NCBI GenBank assembly: GCA_020073525.1
Contig: JAIQFA010000021.1
Span: 1 to 64,000, forward strand
Source of the DNA: Terriglobia bacterium
GTDB lineage: Bacteria > Acidobacteriota > Terriglobia > Terriglobales > Acidobacteriaceae
Direction: 5' to 3'
Length of the DNA: 64,000 nt
In this document: piece by piece, positions 31,580 through 39,908 of the stretch
Layout: every line of letters starts with the position of its first letter
Position numbering within the stretch: position 1 is the first letter of the stretch
Position numbers and translations under genes: made by a program
Notes under the pieces: model-generated
Told to the model about the DNA's origin: nothing
Databases searched by the model: none
Seen by the model: only the letters and a program-made list of their open reading frames with translations

Positions 31580-33202
31580 GTGGTGAAACGCGCTGTTTTC
31601 GCCTTTGTGGTTTCGCTGCTTTGCTGCCCGTCGCTCCGCGCCCAGGACATCCCCGCCTCCGGGCCAGCCATCATCGGTCGGACTATGGTGGTGATTCCTT
31701 TTGAGAATGCTTCTCCGACTCCCGGCCTGGAATGGCTCGGCGAATCTTTTCCCGAAACCTTCCACGAGCAACTCAATTCTCCGATTCTGTACCTGGCCAG
31801 CCGTGACGAGCGGCTCCGAGCCTATGATCGCCAGGGCGTTCCGGCCGGCGTTCACGCTTCGCGCGCCACTCTCTACCGCCTCGCCGAGCAGATGGATGTC
31901 GATTACGCCGTACTCGGTTCCTACAGTTATGACGGGGCGCGCCTGACCGCCGTTACGCAGTTGCTCGACATGCGGGCGCAGAAACTGTTGCCCGCCGTCA
32001 CGGAGTCCGCGCCCCTGGCCGATCTCGGCAACCTGCAATCCGCGCTGGCGTGGGATTTGCTTCACGCGATCCGCGCCGACTTCTCGGTGCCCAAGGACAA
32101 GTACGTTGCCAGCATCGTCCCCGTGCGCCTGGACGCCCAGGAGAATTACGTACGCGGCCTGCTTGCCACCGCCGCTGATGAAAAGGTGCAGCTCTATCGG
32201 GAAGCGGTTCGCTTGAATCCAGCCTACGCGCAAGCCTTGCTGGAACTGGGCAAGACCTACTATGCGCAACACGCTTACGAGCCCGCCATCGCTGTCTTGA
32301 GTCAGGTCCAAGGTTCTTCCGCAGTGGCCCGCGAGGCAAATTTCTATCTTGGTCTCGCCGCCTACGCTCACGGAGACTTTGCCAAATCCGAAAGTGCCTT
32401 TGCCTTCGTGGCCGCTCGCCTGCCTCTGGCCGAGGTCTACAACAACCTCGGAGTAGTCGTGGCGCGCCGCAGCCAGCGCAAGGCCGCCGACTATTTCCAG
32501 CGAGCGATTCAGAATGATCCGAGCGACGCCGACTATCACTTCAACTTGGGAGTGTCGCTCACGCAGGTGGGCGACCGCTCCGGCGCGGCCCGGGAGCTGC
32601 GCTCCGCGCTCGATCATCATCCGAACGATGCCGACGCGAAAATGCTGCTCGACTCCGTGACACCCTCGGCCGGCAGCGGCGGTATTGTGCCGAGCAGCAC
32701 GACGTCAAAGGTGCCATTCGAGCGCATCAAGCGCAACTACGAGGAAAACACCTTCCGCCAGATGACCATGCAAATGGGAAGCTGGGCGGAAGAGCGTTTT
32801 GCCCGTTCCGATCCGCGGGCGCATGCGCGCTTCCATATCGAACTCGGCAAAGAACTCATGGCCCACGGATTCACCACCGAAGCGGAGGCCGAATTCCGTC
32901 ACGCTGCAGCGGTTGATCCGTCGAGTACCGCGCCCCTCACCGCTCTTGCCGAAGATTACGACGCGCGCGGCGATGCCGCTGGGGCCCGCACTCAAGCCGA
33001 GGCTGCGCTCCGCATTCGCGAGTCTGCCGAGGCCTACCTGATTCTGGCGCGGCTCGACTTGCGCGAGAATAGAACAGATGCGGCCGCTCAGAACATCAAT
33101 CGGGCGCTGCAACTGGAACCCGGCAATGCCACCGGGCAAGACCTGAAACGCACCCTAGCAGCCAAGCTCGCGGAGAAAGCGCAGCCGCTGTCACAACCAT
33201 GA
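31580..33202 (+). CDS. Secreted tetratricopeptide-repeat protein
   Basis: A 540-residue protein from GTG 31580 (or the adjacent GTG). It has a signal peptide (AVFAFVVSLLCCPSLRAQ), a ~100-residue domain with WLGESFPETFHEQL and YRLAEQMDVDYAVLGSYSYDGARLTAVTQLLDMRAQK (resembling TolB-N/adenylate-cyclase-associated domains), then about eight TPR units (e.g. AVRLNPAYAQALLELGKTYYAQHAYEPAIAVL and ALQLEPGNATGQD). Probably a periplasmic scaffold. Its TGA overlaps the next gene's ATG as ATGA, implying translational coupling to nfeD. Confidence 0.85.
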   Translation: MVKRAVFAFVVSLLCCPSLRAQDIPASGPAIIGRTMVVIPFENASPTPGLEWLGESFPETFHEQLNSPILYLASRDERLRAYDRQGVPAGVHASRATLYRLAEQMDVDYAVLGSYSYDGARLTAVTQLLDMRAQKLLPAVTESAPLADLGNLQSALAWDLLHAIRADFSVPKDKYVASIVPVRLDAQENYVRGLLATAADEKVQLYREAVRLNPAYAQALLELGKTYYAQHAYEPAIAVLSQVQGSSAVAREANFYLGLAAYAHGDFAKSESAFAFVAARLPLAEVYNNLGVVVARRSQRKAADYFQRAIQNDPSDADYHFNLGVSLTQVGDRSGAARELRSALDHHPNDADAKMLLDSVTPSAGSGGIVPSSTTSKVPFERIKRNYEENTFRQMTMQMGSWAEERFARSDPRAHARFHIELGKELMAHGFTTEAEAEFRHAAAVDPSSTAPLTALAEDYDARGDAAGARTQAEAALRIRESAEAYLILARLDLRENRTDAAAQNINRALQLEPGNATGQDLKRTLAAKLAEKAQPLSQP

Positions 33203-34602
33203 AAACAGCTCTCAGCTCTCGGCTCTCAGTTCTCAGGAGGCAGTTCTCAGTTCTTGAAGAATGTCGGACTAATCCTCAGCTTTCCTCTGTGTTCCTTCGT
33301 GTACCCCGTGGTTTACGGTTTTCCCTGTTCGCATTATTGACGACAATTGTTCTCATTCCCTTTTCTTCCGCCGATGTCTTGAAGATCGTCGTCAACGATG
33401 CGATCCAGCCCGTCACCGCCGAATACATTGGCCGCGCCATTGAAGCGGCAGCCGCCAACCACGACCAGGCCGTGCTGATCGAGATGAACACTCCCGGCGG
33501 ACTGGTCGAGTCGACGCGCGACATCATCGACAAGATCGTGGCTTCCCACGTACCCGTGATCGTCTACGTCACTCCGAGTGGCAGCCGCGCCGGCTCTGCG
33601 GGAATCTTCATCCTCGTGGCCGCCGATGTCGCGGCCATGACTCCGGGAACGAATGCCGGGGCGGCGCATCCCGTGACTCTCTTCGGCAAGCCCGACGAGA
33701 CTATGATGAAGAAGATTGAGAACGACGCGGCAGCTCTCATGCGCTCCGTCGCGGCCAAGCGTGGCCGCAACGTCGAACTGGCCGAGAGTGCGGTACGCGA
33801 ATCGAAGTCCTTCACCGAACAGGAGTCGCTGGACAAAAAGCTGATCGACTACGTCGCCACCGACGAGCAGGATCTGTTTCGCCAGATCAGCGGCAAGAGC
33901 TTCAAACGTTTCGACGGAACCGCCGTGACGCTCAACCTGACAGGGCAGGCCGTACGCAGCTACGAGATGACCCTGAAACAGCGGATCCTTTCCTACATCA
34001 TGGATCCCAATATCACGCTGATCATTCTGTTGATTGGCGCATTCTGTTTGTATGTCGAGTTCAACCACCCAGGGGCAGTTGTGCCCGGCACCGTTGGAGT
34101 GATCTTCATTGTATTGGCCGCCTTTGCCATGCATCTGTTGCCGATCCGATTCGCGGCGCTCGCGATGATTCTGGTGGCTTTCGCCCTGTTCGCGGCGGAG
34201 GCCAAGTTTGCCAGTCATGGCGTCCTGACAGCCGGCGGAATTGTCCTTCTGACTCTGGGAGGATTGCTCCTGGTCGACGGTCCGATCCCCGAAATGCGCG
34301 TCCACTTGCTCACCGCACTCGCTGTCAGCATTCCACTCGGAATCATCACGGCCTTCCTGATGACCATCGCTCTGCGCGCTCGCCGCAACAAGGTGGTCAC
34401 CGGCGAGCAAGGATTGGTCGGCGAAATCGGGATTGCGCAAACCATGCTGGCGCCTTCGGGAAAAGTGTTCGTGCACGGCGAGCTTTGGGACGCCATCTCC
34501 GCGGTCCCCGTTCCCGCCGGAGAACGCATCGTCGTCCGCCAAGTCGATGGGCTCACGCTTCGAGTCGATCCCGTGACTGCTGCAAAACCAGTGATGGCGT
34601 AA
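33199..34602 (+). CDS. nfeD: NfeD-family membrane serine protease (long form)
   Basis: A 467-residue NfeD1b-type protein: ClpP-like protease domain (VLIEMNTPGGLVESTRDIIDKIVAS, catalytic Ser in SRAGSAGIFILVAADVAAMTPGTNAGAAHPV, and a downstream Lys region), four to five membrane helices (ITLIILLIGAFCLYVEF onward) and a C-terminal OB-fold NfeD domain (VTGEQGLVGEIGIAQT, GERIVVRQVDGLTLRV). It partners slipins in membrane quality control. The first ~40 codons lie over repeat sequence (AGCTCTCAG units and a CTCTGTGTTCCTTCGTG half-repeat); a GTG at 33289 is an alternative start. Confidence 0.92.
   Translation: MKTALSSRLSVLRRQFSVLEECRTNPQLSSVFLRVPRGLRFSLFALLTTIVLIPFSSADVLKIVVNDAIQPVTAEYIGRAIEAAAANHDQAVLIEMNTPGGLVESTRDIIDKIVASHVPVIVYVTPSGSRAGSAGIFILVAADVAAMTPGTNAGAAHPVTLFGKPDETMMKKIENDAAALMRSVAAKRGRNVELAESAVRESKSFTEQESLDKKLIDYVATDEQDLFRQISGKSFKRFDGTAVTLNLTGQAVRSYEMTLKQRILSYIMDPNITLIILLIGAFCLYVEFNHPGAVVPGTVGVIFIVLAAFAMHLLPIRFAALAMILVAFALFAAEAKFASHGVLTAGGIVLLTLGGLLLVDGPIPEMRVHLLTALAVSIPLGIITAFLMTIALRARRNKVVTGEQGLVGEIGIAQTMLAPSGKVFVHGELWDAISAVPVPAGERIVVRQVDGLTLRVDPVTAAKPVMA
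33205..33316. repeat. Repeat sequences inside the 5' end of nfeD
   Basis: Copies of CAGCTCTC/GGCTCTCAG/AGTTCTCAG (33205-33256) resemble the unit at 5353-5420, and TTTCCTCTGTGTTCCTTCGTGTACCCCGTGGTTTA (in two overlapping parts of family C type) covers 33281-33316. Both lie in frame within the annotated start of nfeD. Confidence 0.6.
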
Positions 34603-34798
34603 AAGCCAAGTGACCTCACATAAAGCTGTGAGCCATTGCACTGACACGGCGCACTCGTTCGTGTGGCATAGCAATCGAGTGCTTGCTTCATTCCTGCGGG
34701 AAAAAAGACCGTCGAATTGTTGCAACCATCGCTGTTCGCGGCGTTCGAGATAGAGACCAAAGATGAGCCGCGCAGAGTGGTGCGGCGGGAGAGAATCA

Positions 34799-35149
34799 GT
34801 GCTTCACAAAATCAGCATCGGCGTGGCACTAATGTTGACCGTCTTCCTCACGTCATCCGTTTTGGCTCAGAGCAATCACAGCCGGATTGGTGACGACTAC
34901 GCCAGGGCAGCCTTGCGAGCCATCATCTACACGAATCAGAGTGGCATCACTGCGCAGCGTATCTCCATCTTGGTGGATGAGGCTGACGTGGAAGCAAGCA
35001 CTCCTGCGGAAGAGGCCTCGCTTAAGGAAATCAACCGCATCCTGGGCAATTGGATCAGGACACCTAGTTACGATCACCAGGTCTGCTACCAAGCACTCAA
35101 AATGAACCTCAAGGCGCGTAACGGCGCTACACCCGAGGCGTGCAAGTAA
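34799..35149 (+). CDS. Small secreted hypothetical protein
   Basis: A 116-residue protein from GTG 34799, chosen because GGGAGAG lies just upstream and a signal peptide (LHKISIGVALMLTVFLTSSVLAQ) begins here; ATG 34763 would add 12 residues. The mature part is mostly helical and ends with two Cys (YDHQVCYQALKMNLKARNGATPEACK) that could form a disulfide. No family recognised. It sits at the edge of a lower-GC patch with mobile-element debris. Confidence 0.6.
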   Translation: MLHKISIGVALMLTVFLTSSVLAQSNHSRIGDDYARAALRAIIYTNQSGITAQRISILVDEADVEASTPAEEASLKEINRILGNWIRTPSYDHQVCYQALKMNLKARNGATPEACK

Positions 35150-35163
35150 GATCGCAGGTTGTT

Positions 35164-35397
35164 TCACCTCCAGGGTGCCCAGATCTCGTGTCCCAGGTCC
35201 TGCACCAGTTCGATAAACCACTGACGGTTGCCCGTGGCCTCCATGCCGATCAGCGCCGGCGCCGCCTGTTGCTCATAGAACGACTTCGCCTGCCCGTCGG
35301 CATGCACCAGTTTCTGCTCGCCCGTTTCTCCCGTCTCTCTGTTCAACCACGACACTTGTTGCCAGCTGGGATGAAAATCACATCCTATAATCATCAT
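35164..35397 (-). pseudogene. IS110-family transposase, N-terminal fragment
   Basis: A 77-residue frame matching the start of IS110 transposases: MIIGCDFHPSWQQVSWLNRE with the first catalytic Asp of the DEDD domain (GCDFH), then APALIGMEATGNRQWFIELV with the Glu. It stops after GHEIWAPWR, where intact proteins continue for another ~250 residues. The rest is absent from the following bases. A relic that can no longer transpose by itself. Confidence 0.85.
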
Positions 35398-35459
35398 GCG
35401 AAGACTCCTTTCTTCCCAGCGTCTTTGTCCTCAAACACAAGACTACCGGGTCTGAATCG

Positions 35460-36013
35460 AGCCTTCGCTCTTATCCAATCAATCCTAACGTCTCTATGGG
35501 TGCCCCTCGCCGAAAGCCGCTCTGGAAGCGTCGTTCGGTACAGAGGAGCGCGATTTGGTCAACAAGCCTAAAACCACGACCACTACTCGACAACCAGATG
35601 GTTCCATTGACTTCACGATTATGGTAGCGAACACTTCAACGACGCAGACAGGGAAGGGCGCGATTTACGTGAGGATCTGTGAACCGTGCACCTATGTGAA
35701 GGAGCCGGACCGTTTTAGAAAAGCTCCCGGCGCTCAGGACTACGACCGAGAAATGATGATTGACCAAGTCGGCGCTGGCATCGCTATAGCCATACCCTTG
35801 AAAATTCAAGTCCCGACAAATTCGAATAATATTCAGGTGTCGGTCACTACGAGATGTGAGAACTGCGAAGTGAGACCAAGCGACAAACTCTACGTTAATT
35901 TCTAAATGGTACACAGGCGCGTGGGCCACTTTAGAGGGAAGCATAACTCGGGTTTGTCTTTTAATGTTGAACCGAAAATAACTAGGGGTACGCCTCGATA
36001 AGAGCGAAGGCTC
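35460..36013. repeat. 17-bp inverted repeat flanking an orphan fragment
   Basis: GAGCCTTCGCTCTTATC (35460-35476) is exactly complementary to GATAAGAGCGAAGGCTC (35997-36013). The arms enclose ~520 bases including the 116-aa fragment frame. They may mark the ends of an inserted or inverted segment, but no target-site duplication was found by eye. Confidence 0.6.
35555..35905 (+). pseudogene. Probable N-terminally truncated hypothetical protein
   Basis: A 116-residue frame from TTG 35555 (open back to 35489 but without a good start) reads as a beta-rich domain: DGSIDFTIMVANTSTTQTGKGAIYVRICEPCTYVKEPDRF, then DREMMIDQVGAGIAIAIPLKIQVP and a Cys pair TTRCENCEVRP. It has two CxxC-type pairs. The coding quality is good but the N-terminus, probably with a membrane segment, seems lost next to the IS110 fragment. 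No function assigned. Confidence 0.5.
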
Positions 36014-36098
36014 TGTCAAGGACATAGTTATCCCGGGCAGTACCCGAGGCGGGTGGGCCACTTGAGCGGAAGTGTACCTCGGGTTTGTCTCTTAACAT

Positions 36099-36179
36099 TC
36101 AGCGCCAGAGTTCCGGGGAGGCCACCAACCCACGGTTGACCGGATTCCGATGCATGTAGCGGACGTCAAAATCCCAATC
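36099..36179 (-). pseudogene. REP-associated tyrosine transposase (IS200-like) remnant
   Basis: Minus-strand reading DFDVRYMHRNPVNRGLVASP followed by ELWR and a stop. YMHRNPVxRGLV-x3-P-E-x-W is the hallmark C-terminal motif of RAYT/Y1-type transposases. The helix that normally separates DFNV from RYxHRNPV is missing, and nothing of the HUH catalytic domain is present, so only a ~26-codon scar remains. It sits directly among palindromic repeats, which RAYT enzymes are thought to mobilise. Confidence 0.7.
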
Positions 36180-36197
36180 GGTCCGCGGACGTGGAAT

Positions 36198-36234
36198 CCC
36201 ACCCTAACGTCGAAAAACGCGACGTTAGGATGGG
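36198..36234. repeat. 15-bp stem hairpin
   Basis: CCCACCCTAACGTCG (36198-36212) pairs with CGACGTTAGGATGGG (36220-36234), one mismatch, loop AAAAACG-like. It is next to the RAYT remnant and may be its cognate REP. Confidence 0.7.
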
Positions 36235-36315
36235 GCCTCATTTGGGATCAAATCAAAAATCAAGGTCAAAGGCAGCGGGCGAGGGCGCCCGCTCTACACA
36301 ACCTCACCTCGTCCC

Positions 36316-37224
36316 TTACTGAATCGTCCCCACCAGCAACCAGGTCGAGGTGCTGTAAATCTCGATCTTGTTCGTGCTCGCGTTCGAGAGATAAAGGCGT
36401 CCATGGACGCTGTCCACCGCCATCCCGGAAAGCCGGTAGCCGACGTTCACGTTCAGCGAGGGCGCCGCGGCGGTTGGAATATTGACGAACCACACTCCGC
36501 TGACTCCATAGCCTTGATCGGTGGCGTAATACAGGTTGCCGTTGTTGTCGAAAATCATCGCGAGCACGCCGTTGCCCGGGTTTCCACTGCTGCCGAGAAA
36601 GTGAAGATCGAGATTCCCGCCCAGCAGCGAGCCCACCAGTTCCCACGATGCCGAGGTCGCGGTGCCCATGGCAATCCACGGACCGTGGGCAGCAACCGCT
36701 GTATAGGTACCAGGTTGCTCATAAAAGACGTCGATGACGCCGCCTCCGTTGTAGATACCGGGACCGTTCTGGGCCACGAGGAAAGGCTGACCGGTACCCT
36801 CGATGTCCGATATCCAGAGATCTCCGACGCCATCGACCGCAAAAGCCGGAACTATGAAGCTAGCTCCCGCGTTCGATGTATAGGCAGTATTGATCGGCTT
36901 GCCATTGGGCCCGTATTCCGAAAAGTATTCCACAGACGTAGAGCCAGAATTGAGGTTCGCAACCCACAGATTGCCTTGCGCGTCGAAGGTCAGTTGCATG
37001 GGACCGTTGATGTTCGTGGTGATCGTCTTGGCGGTCATCTGCTGAGCGGTCGGGTTGTAGACAAGAATTTGGTTGCCGCCATGATTGGCGACATAAAGGT
37101 TTCCCTTGGCGTCCACCGCCAGCCCCATGGGCTGATTCAGAGGATGAGTCGCGGCCAAGCTGGCCGAAGCGGCAAGGCATACCAGCGCAGCGGCGATGCG
37201 GGCGAAGATCTTCGCGGAGTTCAT
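36316..37224 (-). CDS. Secreted NHL-repeat beta-propeller protein
   Basis: A 302-residue protein with a signal peptide (AKIFARIAAALVCLAASASLA) and repeated NHL/SMP-30-like blades: NQPMGLAVDAKGNLYVANHGGNQILVYN, MQLTFDAQGNLWVANLN, FAVDGVGDLWISD, MIFDNNGNLYYATD and MAVDSVHGRLYLSNASTNKIEIY. Such propellers bind or hydrolyse small molecules or act as protein scaffolds; no catalytic residues are evident. It is a single-gene unit opposite in strand to its neighbours. Confidence 0.85.
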   Translation of the reverse strand: MNSAKIFARIAAALVCLAASASLAATHPLNQPMGLAVDAKGNLYVANHGGNQILVYNPTAQQMTAKTITTNINGPMQLTFDAQGNLWVANLNSGSTSVEYFSEYGPNGKPINTAYTSNAGASFIVPAFAVDGVGDLWISDIEGTGQPFLVAQNGPGIYNGGGVIDVFYEQPGTYTAVAAHGPWIAMGTATSASWELVGSLLGGNLDLHFLGSSGNPGNGVLAMIFDNNGNLYYATDQGYGVSGVWFVNIPTAAAPSLNVNVGYRLSGMAVDSVHGRLYLSNASTNKIEIYSTSTWLLVGTIQ

Positions 37225-37938
37225 GGTTCACGTCCTTGAGGCGGGATTCTTAAATGCGGTCGTCGATAGATTTTCCGCCCACTCTCATAGCGACATTCTG
37301 GCGTTGATCCCCTCATGCTTTTCTTGTTTTCATCTCAAACACTCTGTGTGCGGCATCACTGACTTCGAACTCGCCGACGACGATAATGGGATTGACCTGT
37401 GGATCAGGGCCGAGGTGTGCCCGTCTCCCAGGAGACCGCCCTCGAATCCGCTCCCCACAGGCTAGTTACTCTTTGACAATATCCGGCGCAGTAAACGAGG
37501 GAGCGCCAGCCCTCCGCTTAAGGCAGGAAATACGAGCTGGCCACCGCAGAAACAGGCGAAATGGAAGCTTAAGTCCTTATTCATGAGGAATTTCCATATA
37601 AGTCTTTTAAACTGAGGAATTTGCGGATTTTCCTCCCAACTCCTTGATTCCAATAGATCGAAAAAAGGGGGGGAGGGGGGGAGGGGTAAACATACGTTAA
37701 TACCATCCCAGTAAACAAGCAGCATTGAACCTTCGCAACACCGATGTGGTTCCCCTAGACAGGGAGCGAAGGGTACGTCTTCTATTTGTTGGTTAGTGAC
37801 GTCCGAGTCAATAGACAGAATTCATCGCGGCCCTGAATCTTCCTGAACACTCCGCTGACCCGTTCCGCACAGCCTGCGACCGCTCGCGTGCGCTACAATC
37901 CGCTCATACTCTAATTAACCAATTGCCTGGAGGCATTT
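37225..37938. other. Gene-free stretch upstream of slipin, with a G-tract
   Basis: About 710 bases with no convincing gene on either strand; short frames here lack ribosome sites and recognisable sequence. The GC content is lower than the flanks. A run of A6 then G7-A-G7-A-G4 (37667-37686) could form a G-quadruplex. No promoter was assigned. Confidence 0.5.
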
Positions 37939-38733
37939 ATGCTGGATCTCGGGTTTCCGGTGGTCACCGTTGCTATCGTCATTTTGGTCATCTACCTGCT
38001 GAGTTCCATCAAGATCCTGGCAGAATATGAGCGCGGCGTCATCTTCCGGCTCGGACGCCTGCAAGGGCACGCCAAGGGCCCGGGCATAATCCTGGTCTTC
38101 AGCCCGATCGACCGCATGGTGCGGATTTCGCTCCGGCAGGAAGCGCTCGAGGTTCCGCCGCAGGACATCATCACGCGCGACAACGTCACCCTGAAAGTGA
38201 ATGCAGTCATTTTTCTGCGCGTGATCGATCCCAACAAGGCGGTGGTGGAAGTCTCCAATTACGCCTACCAGACTTCGCAGTTCGCGCAGACCACTTTGCG
38301 CTCGGTGCTTGGCGAACAGGAACTCGACGAATTGCTGGCTCACCGCGACAAAATCAACCTGCGCCTGCAAAGCATCCTCGATACGCACACCTCGCCCTGG
38401 GGCGTGAAGGTCACCAACGTGGAAGTCAAGCAGGTGGATATGCCCGAGACCATGTTGCGCGCCATGGCCAAGCAGGCCGAGGCGGAGCGCGAAAAGCGCT
38501 CGAAGATCATCCACGCCGAAGGCGAGTTCTCCGCCGCCCAGCGTCTGGTGGATGCCGCGCACCTGTTGGCGACCGAACCGATCAGCATCCAGTTGCGGTA
38601 TCTGCAAACGCTCACCGAAATCGGGGTCGAGAAAAACACGACTGTCGTGTTCCCCGTGCCTATCGATTTCTTCTCCGGCATGCAGAAATGGCTAGCGAGC
38701 GTGCCCACGCCGGGCGCGCCGGCAGGAAAGTAG
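37939..38733 (+). CDS. Slipin (SPFH/band 7 stomatin-like protein)
   Basis: A 264-residue stomatin-like protein: N-terminal membrane helix ([17 protein letters not shown]), band 7 domain ([75 protein letters not shown]), a helical [21 protein letters not shown] segment and a hydrophobic C-terminal oligomerisation region. Slipins form ring assemblies with NfeD proteases; an nfeD gene lies ~3.3 kb upstream on the same strand. A GGAGG ribosome site precedes the start. Confidence 0.94.
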   Translation: MLDLGFPVVTVAIVILVIYLLSSIKILAEYERGVIFRLGRLQGHAKGPGIILVFSPIDRMVRISLRQEALEVPPQDIITRDNVTLKVNAVIFLRVIDPNKAVVEVSNYAYQTSQFAQTTLRSVLGEQELDELLAHRDKINLRLQSILDTHTSPWGVKVTNVEVKQVDMPETMLRAMAKQAEAEREKRSKIIHAEGEFSAAQRLVDAAHLLATEPISIQLRYLQTLTEIGVEKNTTVVFPVPIDFFSGMQKWLASVPTPGAPAGK

Positions 38734-38750
38734 CAGGGTTGCGGACACCA

Positions 38751-38812
38751 GCCCCTAAAGGGGCGTTTGATGTTGAGAGACTTACGGTATCGCTGAAGCG
38801 ATACCCTGATAC
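38751..38812 (+). repeat. Family A two-hairpin repeat, copy A2
   Basis: GCCCC-TAAA-GGGGC (38751-38764), 21 bases, then GGTATCGC-TGAA-GCGATACC (38786-38805) and CTGATAC. It starts 17 bases after the slipin stop. Confidence 0.8.
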
Positions 38813-38859
38813 CAAGCCAGAATATTTTCAGTAACTGCTAGAGGTCGACACCACTTTCC

Positions 38860-39480
38860 ATGCCTATGGCGCAACAGGATACGGAGATCACGCTTGGCAC
38901 TGGCCGCATGCTGGCCATTTTTTTCACCTTTGTATTAGTCTGCGCCTTTTTCTTTGCGATCGGCTTCTCGCTCGGTCGCAGAACCGCCGCTGCGGGCATG
39001 ATTGGTTCGCCGAGTGCTTCCATCGTGGCACCATCCACCATCGTTCGCCCCTCGCCGGCAAAAAACGGAACGGCCCAGCCAACGCCGCAGTCGTCATCTG
39101 GCGATTTCAGCTTTTACAAGGCAGTAGGTGAGAAGAGCGCCGACACCGGACTCGCGACGCCTCAGGATTCGAAGGCGCAGACGACGACAACCACAGCGCC
39201 GCCGACTGCGGAAGCGCCCAAAGACGCCACAGACGCCGGAACCGCCACGCCCGCGAGCGGCGGGTATTACGTGCAAGTCGCGGCCGTAAGCCGGCAGGAA
39301 GACGCGGAATCACTGGTCGAGGCTCTGAAGAAGAAGCAGTATCCCGCCTTCACCGCGAACAATCCTTCCACCGACAAGTTCTACCATGTTCAGGTCGGAC
39401 CCTATGCCGAACTAAAAGATGCCGAAGCCATGCGCGCTCGTCTCATCAGCGATGGATATAATCCGATCGTGAAAAAGTAG
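38860..39480 (+). CDS. SPOR-domain membrane protein
   Basis: A 206-residue bitopic protein: a short cytoplasmic part, a helix (MLAIFFTFVLVCAFFFAIGFSLG), a Pro/Thr/Ala-rich periplasmic linker and a C-terminal SPOR domain (GGYYVQVAAVSRQEDAESLVEALKKKQYPAF, FYHVQVGPYAELKDAEAMRARLISDGYNPIV). SPOR domains bind denuded glycan strands at the division septum, so a role in division or septal wall remodelling is likely. Confidence 0.9.
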   Translation: MPMAQQDTEITLGTGRMLAIFFTFVLVCAFFFAIGFSLGRRTAAAGMIGSPSASIVAPSTIVRPSPAKNGTAQPTPQSSSGDFSFYKAVGEKSADTGLATPQDSKAQTTTTTAPPTAEAPKDATDAGTATPASGGYYVQVAAVSRQEDAESLVEALKKKQYPAFTANNPSTDKFYHVQVGPYAELKDAEAMRARLISDGYNPIVKK

Positions 39481-39486
39481 AGAAGA

Positions 39487-39571
39487 TTTTGTAATTTTGT
39501 AATTGGGCAATTTTGGTAATTTAAAATCTCATTGCGATTGGATTGAAATTATCAAATTACACAATTACCAA
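39487..39571. repeat. AT-rich inverted repeat (TTGTAATT type)
   Basis: TTTTGTAATTTTGTAATT (39487-39504) and more, then AAATTATCAAATTACACAATTACC (in parts) form a loose ~20-bp inverted repeat. Unusually AT-rich for this genome. Lies between the SPOR and ArsR genes and may contain the arsR promoter. Confidence 0.5.
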
Positions 39572-39596
39572 TTCTCTCTGTTACCCTTCCTCAATC

Positions 39597-39896
39597 ATGG
39601 CTGACGCCGCTCCGAATCTTGACCGCTTTCTGCACGCCATTGCCGACCCTACTCGCCGCCGGATTCTGCTCGCGCTCAAGGAGAAAGGCGGATGCTCTCT
39701 CGACAAGGAAACCGGGCTCTGCGCCTTCGATATCGAACAGAGAGTGAAGCTGTCGCAGCCTACCGTTTCGCACCACATGCGAATTCTGGAAAAGGCGAGC
39801 CTGGTGGAGGCCAAGCGCGAGGGACACTGGCGCTGGTACCGGCGCAATGAAAAATTGATTGCGGAAATGATGCGGGGATTGAAGGGACAACTCTAG
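39597..39896 (+). CDS. ArsR-family winged-helix regulator
   Basis: A 99-residue HTH protein: LHAIADPTRRRILLALKEKGGCSLDKETGLCAFDIEQRVKLSQPTVSHHMRILEKASLVEAKREGHWRWYRRN. Two Cys (GGCS and GLCAFD) lie in the alpha-2/3 region and could sense metal or redox state, but the classic ELCVCDL box is only partly matched. ATG 39597 is chosen; the upstream in-frame extension is repeat sequence. The targets are unknown. Confidence 0.85.
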   Translation: MADAAPNLDRFLHAIADPTRRRILLALKEKGGCSLDKETGLCAFDIEQRVKLSQPTVSHHMRILEKASLVEAKREGHWRWYRRNEKLIAEMMRGLKGQL

Positions 39897-39908
39897 CGAT
39901 TCGACACA

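Larger units (their letters stand above)
35906..36315. other. Gene-free stretch with repeat and transposase debris
   Basis: About 410 bases without an intact gene. Contains two direct copies of a ~55-bp unit (GTGGGCCACTT...CTCGGGTTTGTCT...TTAA) at 35917-35974 and 36049-36104, the right arm of the 17-bp inverted repeat, a RAYT-like transposase remnant (36099-36179), a strong hairpin (36198-36234) and a GGGCGAGGGCGCCCGC hairpin near 36280. Confidence 0.7.

Noticed and set aside
31319-32620. 433-codon minus-strand open frame
   Set aside because: Antisense to ndh and the TPR protein; no recognisable sequence and no start context.
33334-34725. 463-codon minus-strand open frame
   Set aside because: Antisense to nfeD; composition (Asp/His/Gln/Gly-rich, no hydrophobic core) typical of a shadow.
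35140-35571. 143-codon plus-strand frame over the IS110 fragment
   Set aside because: Overlaps the IS110 fragment antisense; Arg/Leu-rich without domain; the minus-strand transposase reading is far better supported.
37462-37725. Possible small minus-strand gene in the gap before slipin
   Set aside because: No ribosome site, low-complexity Pro/Ser from the G-tract, no similarity noted.
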